DNA of 64,000 bases from Alteromonas oceanisediminis (GCF_018474025.1 NZ_JAHCTA010000008.1:62001-126000), one strand, 5' to 3'; counted from the first letter of the stretch, positions 1 through 9,467 are shown. The notes: generated by a model from the letters alone, not told the origin. Program-made: numbers and translations.

Positions 1-1223
1 TTTTCGCATTACCGCAATCACCACAGCTGTTTAAGCAATTATTGATGATGTCAGGTATGGATCGCTATTACCAAATCGTGAAGTGTTTTCGCGATGAAGA
101 TTTACGCGCTGACCGCCAACCTGAGTTCACTCAGATTGATATTGAGACCACGTTCTTAGACGCTGACGGCGTGATGGCAATCACTGAGGATATGATCCGC
201 CAATTGTTTGCGCAATTGCTTAATGTTGACTTGGGTGAGTTTCCTCGTATGAGCTATGCCGACGCGATGCGTCGTTTTGGCAGCGACAAGCCAGATTTAC
301 GCAATCCACTGGAACTGGTTGATGTTGCTGACCTGCTCAAGGACGTTGAGTTTAAAGTATTCAGCGGCCCTGCAAACGACACCAACGGACGAGTTGCGGT
401 GATACGCGTGCCCGGTGGTGCGTCGTTGTCTCGCAAACAAATTGATGATTACGCGAAGTTTGTCGGCATCTACGGTGCTAAAGGACTGGCGTGGATGAAA
501 GTGAATGACATCAGCGCCGGTGAAAGCGGGCTGCAATCGCCCGTGCTTAAGTTTTTAGGCGCATCGGTCGCGCAACAACTCGTTCGTCGGTGTGGTGCTA
601 CTGATGGTGATATCCTCTTGTTCGGTGCAGATTCAGCAAACGTTGTCACTGAGGCTTTAGGCGCACTGCGTCTTAAGTTAGGTGAAGATTTGAATTTACT
701 TAAGGGTGAATGGAAGCCGCTGTGGGTTGTCGATTTCCCTATGTTTGAGGCGGTTGATGGTCAGTATCATGCGTTGCACCATCCGTTTACCGCACCGAGA
801 GATTTGACCGCAGAGCAGCTTAAGGCCGATCCAGCCAATGCGCTGTCGAATGCTTACGATATGGTGCTAAATGGTGTGGAGCTGGGCGGTGGTTCAGTCC
901 GTATTCATGACTCTGCAATGCAGGCCACGGTTTTTGAATTGCTCGGCATTAACGAGCAGGAAGCGGAGCAGAAATTCGGCTTCTTGTTGGAGGCATTGAA
1001 GTATGGCACACCGCCACATGCGGGGTTGGCATTCGGTTTAGATCGCATGGTGATGTTGATGACGGGTGCAACTTCAATACGTGATGTGATGGCTTTTCCA
1101 AAAACAACAACGGCTGCATGTCCCTTAACTGATGCTCCAAGCGCCGCCAATCCAGAACAGTTAACTGAACTTGGCGTGGCGGTTATAGCGCGTAAGTCTG
1201 ACAGCGCGGATAAAAGTGAGTAA
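1..1223 (+). CDS. aspS: Aspartyl-tRNA synthetase, C-terminal part (5' end outside window)
   Basis: Class II aminoacyl-tRNA synthetase that charges tRNA-Asp in the cytosol. The frame is open from position 3, ahead of the first ATG at 42, so about 407 codons are present and roughly the first third (OB-fold anticodon domain) lies outside. Visible are motif 2 ([18 protein letters not shown], near residues 30-50 of the fragment), the bacterial GAD insertion domain in the middle, and motif 3 ([12 protein letters not shown]) near the C terminus, followed by the conserved ending around the [16 protein letters not shown] segment. It is the first visible gene of the aspS-nudB-ruvCAB group; nudB starts 4 bp after its stop. 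Whether it is the discriminating or non-discriminating form cannot be judged without the N-terminal domain. Confidence 0.97.
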   Translation, partial: FALPQSPQLFKQLLMMSGMDRYYQIVKCFRDEDLRADRQPEFTQIDIETTFLDADGVMAITEDMIRQLFAQLLNVDLGEFPRMSYADAMRRFGSDKPDLRNPLELVDVADLLKDVEFKVFSGPANDTNGRVAVIRVPGGASLSRKQIDDYAKFVGIYGAKGLAWMKVNDISAGESGLQSPVLKFLGASVAQQLVRRCGATDGDILLFGADSANVVTEALGALRLKLGEDLNLLKGEWKPLWVVDFPMFEAVDGQYHALHHPFTAPRDLTAEQLKADPANALSNAYDMVLNGVELGGGSVRIHDSAMQATVFELLGINEQEAEQKFGFLLEALKYGTPPHAGLAFGLDRMVMLMTGATSIRDVMAFPKTTTAACPLTDAPSAANPEQLTELGVAVIARKSDSADKSE

Positions 1224-1227
1224 CTGA

Positions 1228-1671
1228 TTGACTGCACTTAAACGGCCGGAGTCAGCGCTGGTAATCTTGTATGACAGACACAGTCAGGTGCTGTTATTGC
1301 AGCGCAACGATGACCCGGTTTTTTGGCAGTCGGTAACCGGGACCGTTGAAGAAGATGAGCTGCCCCTTCAAACCGCTTATCGTGAGGTTATGGAAGAAAC
1401 GGGTATCCAGTTAGATCCTCGAAAACTGGCGATTCAGGACTGCCATACCATCAATCAGTATAAAATTCGCTCGCGTTGGTTGTACCGATACCCTAAAGGA
1501 GTGACGAGCAACACGGAATATGTATTTGCGGCCTGTATTGATAGCAATGTCGCGATCACGCTGACTGAACATAGCGCCTTTGAATGGCAATCCAAAGCGC
1601 AAGCCATGCAAACGGTTTGGTCAGAAACGAATCGCCTGGCTATTGAGCGGTTTGTACCGGAGCCTGCATGA
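1228..1671 (+). CDS. nudB: Dihydroneopterin triphosphate diphosphatase (Nudix)
   Basis: Nudix hydrolase that removes pyrophosphate from dihydroneopterin triphosphate in folate synthesis. The 147 residues match NudB throughout: the WQSVTG block, then a complete Nudix box (G38 to I60, with REVMEETGI), then the TEH..FEW and SW.(E/S)NR-like C-terminal segments. A TTG at 1228, 4 bp after the aspS stop, gives the expected N terminus; there is no better start nearby. The stop overlaps the ruvC start as ATGA, so translational coupling is likely. In E. coli the order is aspS-nudB-yebC-ruvC; yebC is absent here. Confidence 0.93.
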   Translation: MTALKRPESALVILYDRHSQVLLLQRNDDPVFWQSVTGTVEEDELPLQTAYREVMEETGIQLDPRKLAIQDCHTINQYKIRSRWLYRYPKGVTSNTEYVFAACIDSNVAITLTEHSAFEWQSKAQAMQTVWSETNRLAIERFVPEPA

Positions 1672-2183
1672 TCATTCTAGGTATTGACCCCGGTTCTCGG
1701 GTGACCGGATACGGTGTGTTGCGCTATCAGCAAGGCAAGCCTTATTACATGGGCAGTGGCTGTATCCGAGTGAGTGGCGAACTTGATAATCGTCTGAATC
1801 AAATATTTTGTGGCGTTCGCGCCATTATCGAAGAATTCTCACCCAATCAGTTTGCCATCGAACAGGTGTTCATGGCCAAAAATCCTGACTCTGCTTTGAA
1901 GCTGGGGCAAGCGCGAGGCGCAGCAATCGTTGCCGCGACTCAGGGTGCGTTACCGGTGGCGGAGTACTCGGCAAGACAGATAAAACAAGCTGTTGTTGGA
2001 AGAGGTAGTGCAGAGAAATCGCAGGTACAGCACATGGTCACTCATTTACTGGATCTTAACGCAACGCCGCAAAGTGATGCAGCCGATGCGTTAGCAGTAG
2101 CGCTGTGTCATGCTCATACTACACAAAGTCTGATCCGACTGTCGGGGCAGGCGTCAAAGACCGTTCGCGGTCGACTACGATAG
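1668..2183 (+). CDS. ruvC: Holliday junction endonuclease RuvC
   Basis: Dimeric resolvase that cuts Holliday junctions symmetrically, working with RuvAB in recombinational repair. The 171-residue length is typical. The acidic active site of the RNase H-like fold is complete: D7 in [15 protein letters not shown]65 in FAIEQVF, and D137 and D140 in [14 protein letters not shown]. The start ATG overlaps the nudB stop, and ruvA begins 10 bp downstream, so the genes are probably co-transcribed. No LexA box could be placed because no promoter lies immediately upstream. Confidence 0.97.
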   Translation: MIILGIDPGSRVTGYGVLRYQQGKPYYMGSGCIRVSGELDNRLNQIFCGVRAIIEEFSPNQFAIEQVFMAKNPDSALKLGQARGAAIVAATQGALPVAEYSARQIKQAVVGRGSAEKSQVQHMVTHLLDLNATPQSDAADALAVALCHAHTTQSLIRLSGQASKTVRGRLR

Positions 2184-2193
2184 AGAAAATTAA

Positions 2194-2817
2194 ATGATTG
2201 GCCGTTTACAAGGCATTTTGCTCAGCAAGCAACCACCCGAAATACTATTGGATGTGAATGGTGTTGGTTACGAAGTGCAGTTACCCATGACGAGTTTTTA
2301 TGCACTACCAGCAGTCGGGCAACAAGCGACTGTCTTTACACACTTTGTGGTGCGCGAAGATGCACAGTTGTTATACGGTTTTATCGATGTGAACGAACGC
2401 GCACTTTTTCGCGAATTGATTAAAGCCAATGGTGTCGGGCCGAAACTGGGCCTCACTATATTGTCTGGCATGAGTGCGGCTCAGTTTATGCAATGTGTCC
2501 GGTTTGAAGACGTGAGTGGTTTAGTGAAGTTACCCGGCGTGGGTAAGAAAACCGCCGAGCGCTTAGTGGTTGAACTGAAAGACCGACTCGCAAAACTGGA
2601 ATTGACAGCCGGTGCAGTGGATGACAGCGGCATTGTGCTCTCACCGATTGAGGGCGACGCGCGAGTGCCACTAAACGATGCAAAAGAAGAGGCGGTCAGT
2701 GCGCTGGTTGCTCTTGGCTATAAACCAGCCCAAGCCAGTAAAGCAGTGAATGGCATTTACCAGGAAAACATGACCAGTGAGGCGCTCATCCGTGAATCGC
2801 TGCGCTCAATGATTTAG
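2194..2817 (+). CDS. ruvA: Holliday junction branch-migration protein RuvA
   Basis: Tetrameric junction-binding subunit that loads the RuvB motor. The 207 residues show the N-terminal OB fold ([20 protein letters not shown]), tandem helix-hairpin-helix motifs ([16 protein letters not shown] near residue 80 and [19 protein letters not shown] near residue 112), an acidic linker, and the C-terminal RuvB-contact domain ([21 protein letters not shown]). It sits 10 bp after ruvC and 10 bp before ruvB with short purine-rich ribosome sites in both gaps. Length and domain order are ordinary for the family. Confidence 0.97.
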   Translation: MIGRLQGILLSKQPPEILLDVNGVGYEVQLPMTSFYALPAVGQQATVFTHFVVREDAQLLYGFIDVNERALFRELIKANGVGPKLGLTILSGMSAAQFMQCVRFEDVSGLVKLPGVGKKTAERLVVELKDRLAKLELTAGAVDDSGIVLSPIEGDARVPLNDAKEEAVSALVALGYKPAQASKAVNGIYQENMTSEALIRESLRSMI

Positions 2818-2827
2818 AGAAAAGTTC

Positions 2828-3841
2828 ATGATTGAAGCTGATCGTATTATCAACGCAAGCGCTAAACCTGAAGAAGAAGCGATTGACCGTGCCATACGGC
2901 CGAAGCTGTTAGCCGACTATACGGGCCAGGAACATGTTTGCGAACAAATGTCGATTTTTATTGAGGCGGCTCGCAATCGTAGCGATGCACTGGATCATTT
3001 GCTAATTTTTGGGCCACCGGGTTTAGGTAAGACCACGCTCGCCAATATCGTGGCGAATGAAATGGGCGTGAATATAAAGACTACGTCAGGACCTGTGCTG
3101 GAAAAAGCCGGCGATCTGGCCGCACTGCTGACCAATTTAGAAGAGAATGATGTGCTCTTTATTGATGAAATCCACCGGTTGAGTCCGGTGGTTGAAGAAA
3201 TCCTTTACCCAGCGATGGAAGATTACCAACTCGATATTATGATCGGTGAAGGCCCTGCAGCGCGTTCGATAAAGCTTGATTTACCGCCATTTACGTTGAT
3301 TGGTGCAACCACCAGAGCCGGTTCACTTACCTCACCCTTACGCGACCGATTCGGTATCGTGCAGCGATTAGAGTTTTACAATGTTGCAGACTTAACCAGC
3401 ATTATCACGCGTAGTGCAGGGTATTTAAACATGGCGCTGGCTACCGAAGGCGCGGGAGAAATTGCAGCACGTTCGCGCGGAACCCCGCGTATTGCGAACC
3501 GGTTGCTGCGCCGTGTACGCGACTACGCCGAGGTAAAATCATCGGGCGAAATTACGCAATCCGTTGCCGCTGCGGCGCTGAATATGTTGGACGTCGATCA
3601 ACAAGGGTTCGACTACATGGACAGAAAGCTGTTGATGGCGATTATTGATAAGTTTGATGGTGGGCCCGTCGGGTTAGATAATCTCGCGGCAGCAATCGGC
3701 GAAGAGAAAGACACCATTGAAGATGTCTTAGAGCCTTTTTTAATCCAGCAGGGTTTCTTGCAACGGACGCCTCGCGGGCGAGTCGCCTCATCACGGGCTT
3801 ATGAACATTTTGGCTTCAAAGGCCATAAAGAGAAGAATTAG
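2828..3841 (+). CDS. ruvB: Holliday junction helicase RuvB
   Basis: AAA+ hexameric motor that drives branch migration with RuvA. The 337-residue protein has Walker [10 protein letters not shown] (62-70), Walker B LFIDEIHR (D113, E114), sensor 1 in [19 protein letters not shown], the arginine finger and sensor 2 in [19 protein letters not shown], and the C-terminal winged helix ending in [16 protein letters not shown]. It is the last gene of the ruv group. The hairpin just after its stop points the wrong way to terminate this strand; see the small RNA entry. Confidence 0.98.
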   Translation: MIEADRIINASAKPEEEAIDRAIRPKLLADYTGQEHVCEQMSIFIEAARNRSDALDHLLIFGPPGLGKTTLANIVANEMGVNIKTTSGPVLEKAGDLAALLTNLEENDVLFIDEIHRLSPVVEEILYPAMEDYQLDIMIGEGPAARSIKLDLPPFTLIGATTRAGSLTSPLRDRFGIVQRLEFYNVADLTSIITRSAGYLNMALATEGAGEIAARSRGTPRIANRLLRRVRDYAEVKSSGEITQSVAAAALNMLDVDQQGFDYMDRKLLMAIIDKFDGGPVGLDNLAAAIGEEKDTIEDVLEPFLIQQGFLQRTPRGRVASSRAYEHFGFKGHKEKN

Positions 3842-3844
3842 GGC

Positions 3845-3872
3845 AAAAAAAAAGCCCGCTGAAGCAGCGGGC
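3845..3872 (-). terminator. Rho-independent terminator, minus-strand orientation
   Basis: GCCCGCTG and CAGCGGGC form an 8-bp stem with a 3-nt loop. On the minus strand nine T follow directly (3853-3845). On the plus strand the stem is preceded by nine A and followed by AAAACAAC, so termination is expected only for leftward transcription, ending 3 bp from the ruvB stop. Confidence 0.8.
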
Positions 3873-3951
3873 AAAACAACAAGTGTTTAAGGAAGGAATA
3901 AATCCAAGGGAACTCATGTCAACAGGAAAATCAGATGTCTTGGTGACAGAT
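3845..3951 (-). ncRNA. Candidate trans-acting small RNA, about 107 nt, end-to-end with ruvB
   Basis: Seen in sequence: on the minus strand a TATAAT hexamer (3963-3958) with a weak TTGTGC (3985-3980) 16 bp upstream would start RNA near 3951. The transcript runs through a C/U-rich unpaired stretch containing UUCCCUUGGAU and UUCCUUCCUU and ends in an 8-bp G+C-rich stem (3854-3861 with 3865-3872, 3-nt loop) followed by nine U. On the plus strand the same hairpin is followed by AAAACAAC, so it cannot be a normal ruvB terminator, and there is no minus-strand protein gene for it to serve. This layout (short, own promoter, strong U-tailed terminator, no open reading frame) is that of Hfq-dependent small RNAs. 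I do not recognise the family; the UUCCCU(U)GGA segment is only vaguely like SdsR/RgsA. Confidence 0.55.
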
Positions 3952-3957
3952 GCGCGC

Positions 3958-3985
3958 ATTATAACGACGTTTTTCAAACGCACAA
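3958..3985 (-). promoter_or_regulatory. Promoter for the candidate small RNA
   Basis: Read on the minus strand: -35 TTGTGC (3985-3980; three of six consensus bases), a 16-bp spacer and a perfect -10 TATAAT (3963-3958). The -10 is the main evidence. The same A/T core could be read as TATAAC on the plus strand, but no good -35 partner stands at the right distance there. Confidence 0.5.
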
Positions 3986-4075
3986 TTGAGAATTAATTTG
4001 AATAACCATTAAAAAAACTAATCTGTTAAAAATTTGTTTTAAACTTTAGTGTGCTGTGTAAATGCTTCAAATCTG

Positions 4076-4103
4076 TTGGTTTCAATAAGATATTCACTAT
4101 AAT
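4076..4103 (+). promoter_or_regulatory. Probable promoter of the ybgC-tol-pal operon
   Basis: A perfect TATAAT (4098-4103) stands 16 bp after TTGGTT (4076-4081), 42 bp ahead of the ybgC ATG. It is the only convincing plus-strand promoter in the 304-bp gap after ruvB, which otherwise holds the leftward small RNA candidate. Confidence 0.6.
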
Positions 4104-4145
4104 AAAAGGTGTTGCTGGTTTGACAAATGATGCGAAAAACTAATC

Positions 4146-4565
4146 ATGGGTAATTATTCATATCGATCGAGTGAAATGTCAATACGGGTGTATTACGAAG
4201 ATACCGATGCAGGTGGTATCGTGTTTTATGCCAACTACCTGAAATTCTTTGAGCGAGCCAGAACTGAATGGTTACGTGAATTAGGTTTTGAGCAAGACAA
4301 GTTAATGGAACAATCGCTTGGTTTTGTCGTCAAACGCGTTGAGATGCATAACCATGCGCCAGCCCGTTTCAACGAGCTGTTGAGAATTCGCACCGAGCTT
4401 GTACACTGCAAAGGCGCAAGTTTGCTGTTTAAACAAATAATAATAGGTTCACAGGATAACACTGTGGCTGATGCTGAAATTCGGGTGGCGAGTGTGAATG
4501 TAAACACGCTGAAACCCACACGAGTGCCGGCTGATATTTTAGGGGAAATGAAACGTGTCGACTGA
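4146..4565 (+). CDS. ybgC: Acyl-CoA thioesterase of the Tol-Pal operon (YbgC, hot-dog fold)
   Basis: Cytoplasmic 4HBT-type hot-dog thioesterase that is the usual first gene of Tol-Pal operons; its physiological substrate is debated. The diagnostic N-terminal motif [30 protein letters not shown] is present in pieces around residues 14-42 with the conserved acidic pair D19/D21, and the 139-residue length is typical. ATG 4146 lacks a strong ribosome site; an internal ATG at residue 11 is possible and would leave the motif intact. The last 11 bp overlap tolQ, which suggests coupled translation. Confidence 0.93.
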   Translation: MGNYSYRSSEMSIRVYYEDTDAGGIVFYANYLKFFERARTEWLRELGFEQDKLMEQSLGFVVKRVEMHNHAPARFNELLRIRTELVHCKGASLLFKQIIIGSQDNTVADAEIRVASVNVNTLKPTRVPADILGEMKRVD

Positions 4566-5244
4566 TCTGACTTTTATCGGTCTGTTTTTGCAGGCCAGCT
4601 TTGTGGTGCAGTTGGTAATGTTATTACTAATGACCATCTCAATTGTGTCATGGGCATTTATTTTTCAACGCAGCAGTATCTTAAAGCGCGCGAATAAAGA
4701 GATGCTTGCGTTTGAAGATCGCTTTTGGTCCGGGGCCGATCTTAATAAACTCTATCAAGAATTATCCGCTCGCCAAACCATCGGTGGCATGAGCAGCATT
4801 TTTTGTGCGGGATTCAAAGAGTTTGTGCGTCTTCGCAAAAGCCCGAATGTCGCACCAGAGGCTATTGTCGATGGTACATACCGCTCCATGCGCGTGTGTA
4901 TGTCGCGCGAAATCGATAAACTCGAAACACATCTCCCTTTCCTGGCAACAGCGGGGTCTATCAGCCCTTATATCGGTTTGTTTGGTACCGTGTGGGGCAT
5001 TATGAATGCCTTCATCGCATTAGGGCAAGTTCAGCAAGCGACGCTGGCGATGGTTGCGCCGGGTATCGCTGAGGCCTTGATTGCGACTGCAATTGGCCTG
5101 TTCGCAGCGATTCCAGCCGTTATTGCGTACAACCGGTTTAGTAATCAGGTCGAGAAGCTCGAAAATAATTATGGTTTGTTTATGGAAGAGTTTTCCGCGA
5201 TTTTGCAGCGCCAGGCATTGGCTGCTAGCGCTACCCAGCAGTAG
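4555..5244 (+). CDS. tolQ: Tol-Pal complex proton-channel subunit TolQ
   Basis: Inner-membrane protein of the MotA/ExbB/TolQ family which, with TolR, uses the proton-motive force to power TolA during outer-membrane constriction at division. The 229 residues include three membrane spans: one near residues 15-36 ([20 protein letters not shown]) and two in the C-terminal half (around the [15 protein letters not shown] and [19 protein letters not shown] segments). The GTG start at 4555 follows an AGGGGAA ribosome site and lies inside ybgC. tolR begins 18 bp after its stop. Confidence 0.97.
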   Translation: MSTDLTFIGLFLQASFVVQLVMLLLMTISIVSWAFIFQRSSILKRANKEMLAFEDRFWSGADLNKLYQELSARQTIGGMSSIFCAGFKEFVRLRKSPNVAPEAIVDGTYRSMRVCMSREIDKLETHLPFLATAGSISPYIGLFGTVWGIMNAFIALGQVQQATLAMVAPGIAEALIATAIGLFAAIPAVIAYNRFSNQVEKLENNYGLFMEEFSAILQRQALAASATQQ

Positions 5245-5262
5245 ACAAGAGCGAATAACCTT

Positions 5263-5685
5263 ATGTATGTAAGAAAACGCCGTCGCCCGGTTTCAGAAAT
5301 TAACGTTGTGCCCTATATCGACGTAATGCTTGTGCTGCTGATCATTTTTATGGTGACTGCGCCACTCGTTTCACAGGGCGTTAAAGTGGATTTACCTGAT
5401 GCGAACGCGGAGATGATAGAGCAGGAAGACAATCCCCCGATGATTGCCTCTATCGATGCGCAGGGCTTGTATTATCTGAACATTGGTGACGATGACGAAC
5501 AGGCCATGGACCCTGTCGATCTCGCAACACTAGTCGCTGCGCAATTACAAAAAGCGCCTAACACGCCGGTGGTTGTGAAAGCGGATGGCGTTGTGCCATA
5601 CAATGACGTTATCCAACTCATGGTGTTGTTACAACGCGCGGGTGTGCCATCGGTGGGGCTTATGACAGACCCGGTTGATGGTTAA
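5263..5685 (+). CDS. tolR: Tol-Pal complex subunit TolR
   Basis: ExbD/TolR-type partner of TolQ. The 140-residue protein has a short basic cytoplasmic N terminus (MYVRKRRRPVSEINVVPYID), a single membrane span at about 20-40 carrying the essential aspartate D20 in the PYIDVMLVLLIIFMV segment, and a periplasmic domain that ends in a GVPSVGLMTDP-like sequence typical of TolR. It is flanked by tolQ and tolA in the standard operon order. Confidence 0.97.
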   Translation: MYVRKRRRPVSEINVVPYIDVMLVLLIIFMVTAPLVSQGVKVDLPDANAEMIEQEDNPPMIASIDAQGLYYLNIGDDDEQAMDPVDLATLVAAQLQKAPNTPVVVKADGVVPYNDVIQLMVLLQRAGVPSVGLMTDPVDG

Positions 5686-5706
5686 TCCAGACGATGCGAT
5701 GCGTGT

Positions 5707-6495
5707 ATGACGGAGAATAAAAAGTCGTTCGCCAAATCCGGGCTGCTACATCTGGGCATAGCGGCGATACTGATGCTGAGTGTTGTGATTGGCGAAGTCG
5801 AGCTGCCAGACATGGCACAGCCACAAGCTGTGATCCAAGCGCAGTTTATTGATGCACAGGCAATTCACGATCAACAAAAAGCGCGTGAAGCTGCGCAAGC
5901 GGCTGCGCAGGCAGAAGAGCGCGAGCGCCAACAGCAAGTAGAGCGTCGTCGTGAAGCTGAGCGGGAAGCTAAACGAAAAGCGGCCGCTGACAAAGCACGC
6001 AAGGAAAAGCAGGCCAAAGAACAAGCTGAACAACGAGAGCTTGAGCGTAAGGCTAAAGAAGCGGCAGAACGCAAGAAAGCGCAGGAAGCCCGGGAGCGCG
6101 CCGAACGAGAGCGCAAAGCGAAAGAGGAAGCACAGCGTAAAGAGCAGGAAGCGCTGGATAAACTCATGCAGGAACAGCTTGCGGCAGAGCAGGCGGCGCA
6201 GGCAAAGCGTCGTTCGCAACAGGTACTCAGCGAAGTCGAAAAATACCGCGCTTTGATTACGCAAACGATTAATCGCTACATCTATGACGACATCAGTTTT
6301 AAGGGGAAAACCTGTCGACTGAATATTCGCTTAGCGAGCAACGGTTTAGTGACGCAAGTCACTATCTTATCGGGTGATGACGCATTATGTCGTGCCTCCC
6401 GCAGTGCTGTACTGCGGCCAGACCGAATGCCCGTGCCGGATGATCTCGATGTCTACAACCAACTTAAAGACTTAACATTAACGGTGAAACTGTGA
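5707..6495 (+). CDS. tolA: Tol-Pal complex bridging protein TolA
   Basis: Spans the periplasm to link the TolQR motor to Pal and TolB. At 262 residues it is shorter than E. coli TolA (about 420). Domain I is one membrane anchor (about 13-30). Domain II (about 52-178) is an uninterrupted Lys/Glu/Arg/Ala/Gln-rich helix. Domain III (about 179-262) is globular with C203 and C228 placed to form the usual disulfide. The shortening falls in the helical domain II, which varies in length between species. The stop overlaps the tolB GTG (GTGA). Confidence 0.95.
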   Translation: MTENKKSFAKSGLLHLGIAAILMLSVVIGEVELPDMAQPQAVIQAQFIDAQAIHDQQKAREAAQAAAQAEERERQQQVERRREAEREAKRKAAADKARKEKQAKEQAEQRELERKAKEAAERKKAQEARERAERERKAKEEAQRKEQEALDKLMQEQLAAEQAAQAKRRSQQVLSEVEKYRALITQTINRYIYDDISFKGKTCRLNIRLASNGLVTQVTILSGDDALCRASRSAVLRPDRMPVPDDLDVYNQLKDLTLTVKL

Positions 6496-7850
6496 AGAAA
6501 TTAACCCGACTACTGTTCGCCTTAACGGCTTTTATAACGAGTGCTGGTGCGCACGCCACGCTTGAGATTGTGATCACCGAAGGTGTTGACAGCGCACGCC
6601 CCATTGCGGTTGTGCCATTTAAATGGCGAGGAGAGGGCTTACTACCTGAAAACGTAACGGAAGTGATCATCAATGACTTGCGTCGCAGTGGTAAATTTAG
6701 CCCGATTTCAATGAGCAGTATGCCGCAGTTTCCTTCGGCGGATGCTGAAACCAACTACAGCGCATGGGCATCGACCGGCGTTGACACCATCTTAGTTGGC
6801 CGAATAGAACTGCAATCAGTCGACCGATACGTCGTGACTTATGAATTGATTGATGTGCTGCGTGGGCAAATCACCGGTGGTAACACGCAAATGCTCGTGA
6901 ATGGACAACTGCAATCGAATAGCGATCACATTATTGCACGTGGTAATGCCGTGATAAACGGTAATGATTTACGTCAGCACGCCCACCAAATCAGCGATGC
7001 CGTGTATGAAAAACTGACCGGCGAGCGTGGCGCGTTTTTAACTCGACTGGCGTATGTGATTGTGCGCGATCGTGACACGACCGATCTTCCCTATCAGCTT
7101 GTGATTTCTGATTACGATGGAGCGAACGAAACGCGTCTATTATCTTCTCCTGAGCCATTGATGTCACCGACGTGGTCGCCCTCGGGTGACAAGCTTGCCT
7201 ATGTGAGCTTTGAAAACAAACGGCCTCAAATTTATATTCAGGACATTTACACCACAACGCGGACGCGTTTAACGGATTTTCCTGGGATTAACGGTGCGCC
7301 GGCTTTCTCTCCCGATGGGAAACAGTTAGCCATGGTGCTGTCGAAAGACGGCAATCCAGAGATCTACATCATGGATATTGCCTCGCGACAATTGCGCCGG
7401 ATCACTAACCATCGCACCATTGATACAGAGCCAACTTGGACGCCGGATGGAAAAAGCTTAATATTTAGTTCAGAGCGGGGTGGTAAACCTCAGATTTATC
7501 GCGTAAATTTATCGTCGGGGAAAGTGCAACGGCTGACATACGAAGGGGAAATGAACCTCGGTGCAGCTATTTCACCGAACGGACAAGAAATGGTGTTGGT
7601 AAATCGCACGCGAGGTGATTACCATATAGCACGTCAAAGAATTGAAGACGGTGCAATTCAGGTACTGACTAAAACGTTCTTGGATGAGTCACCAAGTATT
7701 GCCCCCAATGGCAGTATGATAATTTATAGTACGCTGCATGAAGGGAGACAAGTATTATCGCTTGTGTCACTTGATGGGCGCTTTAAAGCGCGATTGCCTG
7801 CCGCGAATGGGCAGGTGAAGTCGCCAAGCTGGTCACCGTTTTTGTTTTAA
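6492..7850 (+). CDS. tolB: Periplasmic Tol-Pal protein TolB
   Basis: Soluble periplasmic component that cycles between Pal and TolA. The 452 residues comprise a Sec signal peptide (about 1-22, ending AGAHA), the N-terminal TolB domain, and a six-bladed propeller whose PD40-type repeats can be read as [65 protein letters not shown] and the final SPSWSPFLF. The GTG start overlaps the tolA stop. Length and repeat number are as expected. Confidence 0.97.
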   Translation: MKKLTRLLFALTAFITSAGAHATLEIVITEGVDSARPIAVVPFKWRGEGLLPENVTEVIINDLRRSGKFSPISMSSMPQFPSADAETNYSAWASTGVDTILVGRIELQSVDRYVVTYELIDVLRGQITGGNTQMLVNGQLQSNSDHIIARGNAVINGNDLRQHAHQISDAVYEKLTGERGAFLTRLAYVIVRDRDTTDLPYQLVISDYDGANETRLLSSPEPLMSPTWSPSGDKLAYVSFENKRPQIYIQDIYTTTRTRLTDFPGINGAPAFSPDGKQLAMVLSKDGNPEIYIMDIASRQLRRITNHRTIDTEPTWTPDGKSLIFSSERGGKPQIYRVNLSSGKVQRLTYEGEMNLGAAISPNGQEMVLVNRTRGDYHIARQRIEDGAIQVLTKTFLDESPSIAPNGSMIIYSTLHEGRQVLSLVSLDGRFKARLPAANGQVKSPSWSPFLF

Positions 7851-7877
7851 TGGTTTACACACAATAAGGAAAAGAAA

Positions 7878-8444
7878 ATGCAAATGAACAAGTTTATGAG
7901 ATCGTTAGTGATTGCGCTGCCAGTTGTTACACTTATGGCATGTTCGTCAGGCCCTAGCGAAGAAGAGTTGGCTGCAGAGCGCAACCGTGTAGCACAAGAG
8001 CAAGCAGAAGCAGAGCGCTCAGCGCGTGAAGCTGAACAGGCTCGTGTGCAAGCAGAAGCGGCTCAGCGCATGCAACGTGCAGAACAAACTGCCCAGCGTG
8101 AGCTTGAAGCATTGAAAAATGAACAAACGGTTTACTTCGACTTTGACCGCTCAACCGTTAAAGCAGAGTTTTACCCAGTATTGGATAAGCACGCTGCGTT
8201 CTTGGTGCAAAACCCGTCACAGCGCGTTGTGATTGAAGGTCACACTGACAGCCGCGGCACACCAGAATACAACATCGCGTTGGGTGAGCGTCGTGCTAAG
8301 TCTGTTGAAACCTATTTGATGAATGCGGGTGTTAGCTCATCACAGGTTTCAGTGGTGTCTTACGGTGAAGAAAAACCAGCGGTTATGGGTGCAACTGAAT
8401 ACGCGTTCGCTCAAAATCGTCGCGGTGTAGTTGTTTACCAGTAA
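7878..8444 (+). CDS. pal: Peptidoglycan-associated lipoprotein Pal
   Basis: Outer-membrane lipoprotein that anchors the membrane to peptidoglycan. The signal peptide ends in a lipobox LMAC with C22 as the lipidated residue. Residues 84-188 form the OmpA-like peptidoglycan-binding domain (VYFDFDRSTV, then EGHTDSRGTPEYNIALGERRA with the binding Asp and Arg). Residues about 26-82 are an unusually long Glu/Ala/Gln-rich predicted coiled coil, where E. coli Pal has a shorter, less charged linker; the total of 188 aa compares with 173 in E. coli. An AAGGAAAAG ribosome site precedes the ATG. The stop overlaps the cpoB start (TAATG). Confidence 0.96.
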   Translation: MQMNKFMRSLVIALPVVTLMACSSGPSEEELAAERNRVAQEQAEAERSAREAEQARVQAEAAQRMQRAEQTAQRELEALKNEQTVYFDFDRSTVKAEFYPVLDKHAAFLVQNPSQRVVIEGHTDSRGTPEYNIALGERRAKSVETYLMNAGVSSSQVSVVSYGEEKPAVMGATEYAFAQNRRGVVVYQ

Positions 8445-9220
8445 TGGGTTACATGAAGTCAGCGGCCCTTGTGGCCGCTTCTTTGTTCCTTAGCGCTGCG
8501 GTGATGGCGCAAGCGCCAGTGATCGATGTTAACTCCAGCGATCTTGAAGCTCGATTGAGCGCTATCGAACGCATTGTTGACTCCAGAACGCAAAGCCAGC
8601 ATCGCATTCAGGCTCAGCTTGACAATATGCAAAGCGAGATTGATCAGTTGCGCGGCGCTGTTGAGGTTCATACCAATCAGCTGGAAAAAGTCTTGCAACG
8701 ACAACGCGAGCTTTATCTAGAGATTGATAAGCGTGTTGAAGCGCTCAAAGGAGCTGCGGCATCGGTGCCTAACTCACCTCCTACGGCGGGTACAGGCAAT
8801 GTTGGTCAATCCCCTTCATCAGTTCAACCACCTTCTTCTGATAGCGAAGCCGAAGCGTATGAAGCTGCCGTGAACCTTATTCTCAGGGATAGGGATTATG
8901 ACAAAGCGGTACCGGCCTTTCGTGAGTTTATCCGCCAATATCCAGACTCTCAATACGCCGCTAACGCGTACTACTGGTTAGGGCAATTGTTGTTTAATCA
9001 GCAGAATTGGCAAGAGGCAAAGATCCAGTTTGAAACCGTCGTACAGCGATATACTGACAGCACAAAGCGAGCGGACTCGTTGCTCAAGCTTGGGATTATT
9101 GCGGAACGACTGGGAAATGGTGCGCTAGCTGCACAAATGTTTAATCGCGTTGTGACTGAATATCCTGATTCATCAGCGCGAAAGCTTGCAGAAAACAGAC
9201 TGACGCAAACCGGTGGTTAA
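8444..9220 (+). CDS. cpoB: Cell-division coordinator CpoB (YbgF)
   Basis: Periplasmic TolA-binding protein that links peptidoglycan synthesis with outer-membrane constriction. The 258 residues begin with a signal peptide (about 1-22, MAQ cleavage region), then a trimerising coiled coil (about 30-100, with LEARLSAIERIV and the QLDNMQSEIDQLRG segment), a Pro/Ser-rich linker, and a C-terminal TPR domain from about 140 (AYEAAVNLILRDRDYDKA, YANAYYWLGQ-like, KRADSLLKLG). ATG 8444 overlaps the pal stop; ATG 8453, three codons in, is an equally plausible start. It is the last gene of the operon. Confidence 0.95.
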   Translation: MGYMKSAALVAASLFLSAAVMAQAPVIDVNSSDLEARLSAIERIVDSRTQSQHRIQAQLDNMQSEIDQLRGAVEVHTNQLEKVLQRQRELYLEIDKRVEALKGAAASVPNSPPTAGTGNVGQSPSSVQPPSSDSEAEAYEAAVNLILRDRDYDKAVPAFREFIRQYPDSQYAANAYYWLGQLLFNQQNWQEAKIQFETVVQRYTDSTKRADSLLKLGIIAERLGNGALAAQMFNRVVTEYPDSSARKLAENRLTQTGG

Positions 9221-9283
9221 TTCATCGGTTTGTTTAGTTCTTAAGCAGATAACCGGCTAGTTTCGATTTTAGTCATTTTTATC

Positions 9284-9311
9284 TTGCACCGAGCGCTTAA
9301 ATAAGTATTAT
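9284..9311 (+). promoter_or_regulatory. Promoter for the tRNA-Lys cluster
   Basis: TTGCAC (9284-9289), a 16-bp spacer and TATTAT (9306-9311) lie 52 bp ahead of the first tRNA. The bases after the -10 (GCCGCCG) are G+C-rich, as in the discriminators of stringently controlled stable-RNA promoters. Confidence 0.6.
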
Positions 9312-9362
9312 ATGCCGCCGTTGCCAAGGGCTAGTCAAACAGCCAAACGCAACAGCTTGAAA

Positions 9363-9438
9363 GGGTCGTTAGCTCAGCTGGTAGAGCAGTTGACTTTTAA
9401 TCAATTGGTCGCTGGTTCGAATCCAGCACGACCCACCA
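9363..9438 (+). tRNA. tRNA-Lys(UUU), copy 1
   Basis: A 76-nt cloverleaf with encoded CCA. The acceptor arms GGGTCGT and ACGACCC pair fully, and the D-arm AGCTCAGCTGGTAGAGCA and T-arm GCTGGTTCGAATCCAGC are intact. The anticodon loop CTTTTAA has TTT at 9396-9398. It is first in a tandem of three. Confidence 0.98.
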
Positions 9439-9467
9439 TTCAAGCCCACAACAACAATCTTCGTTAA

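Noticed and set aside
3916-3996. 26-codon plus-strand reading frame with AAGGG upstream in the ruvB-ybgC gap
   Set aside because: It lies across the leftward small RNA and its promoter, has no recognisable sequence, and has no plus-strand promoter of its own.
5746-6264. 172-codon minus-strand frame within tolA
   Set aside because: It is a low-complexity mirror of the Lys/Glu/Arg/Ala-rich TolA helix (Leu/Phe/Arg-rich translation) with no ribosome site.
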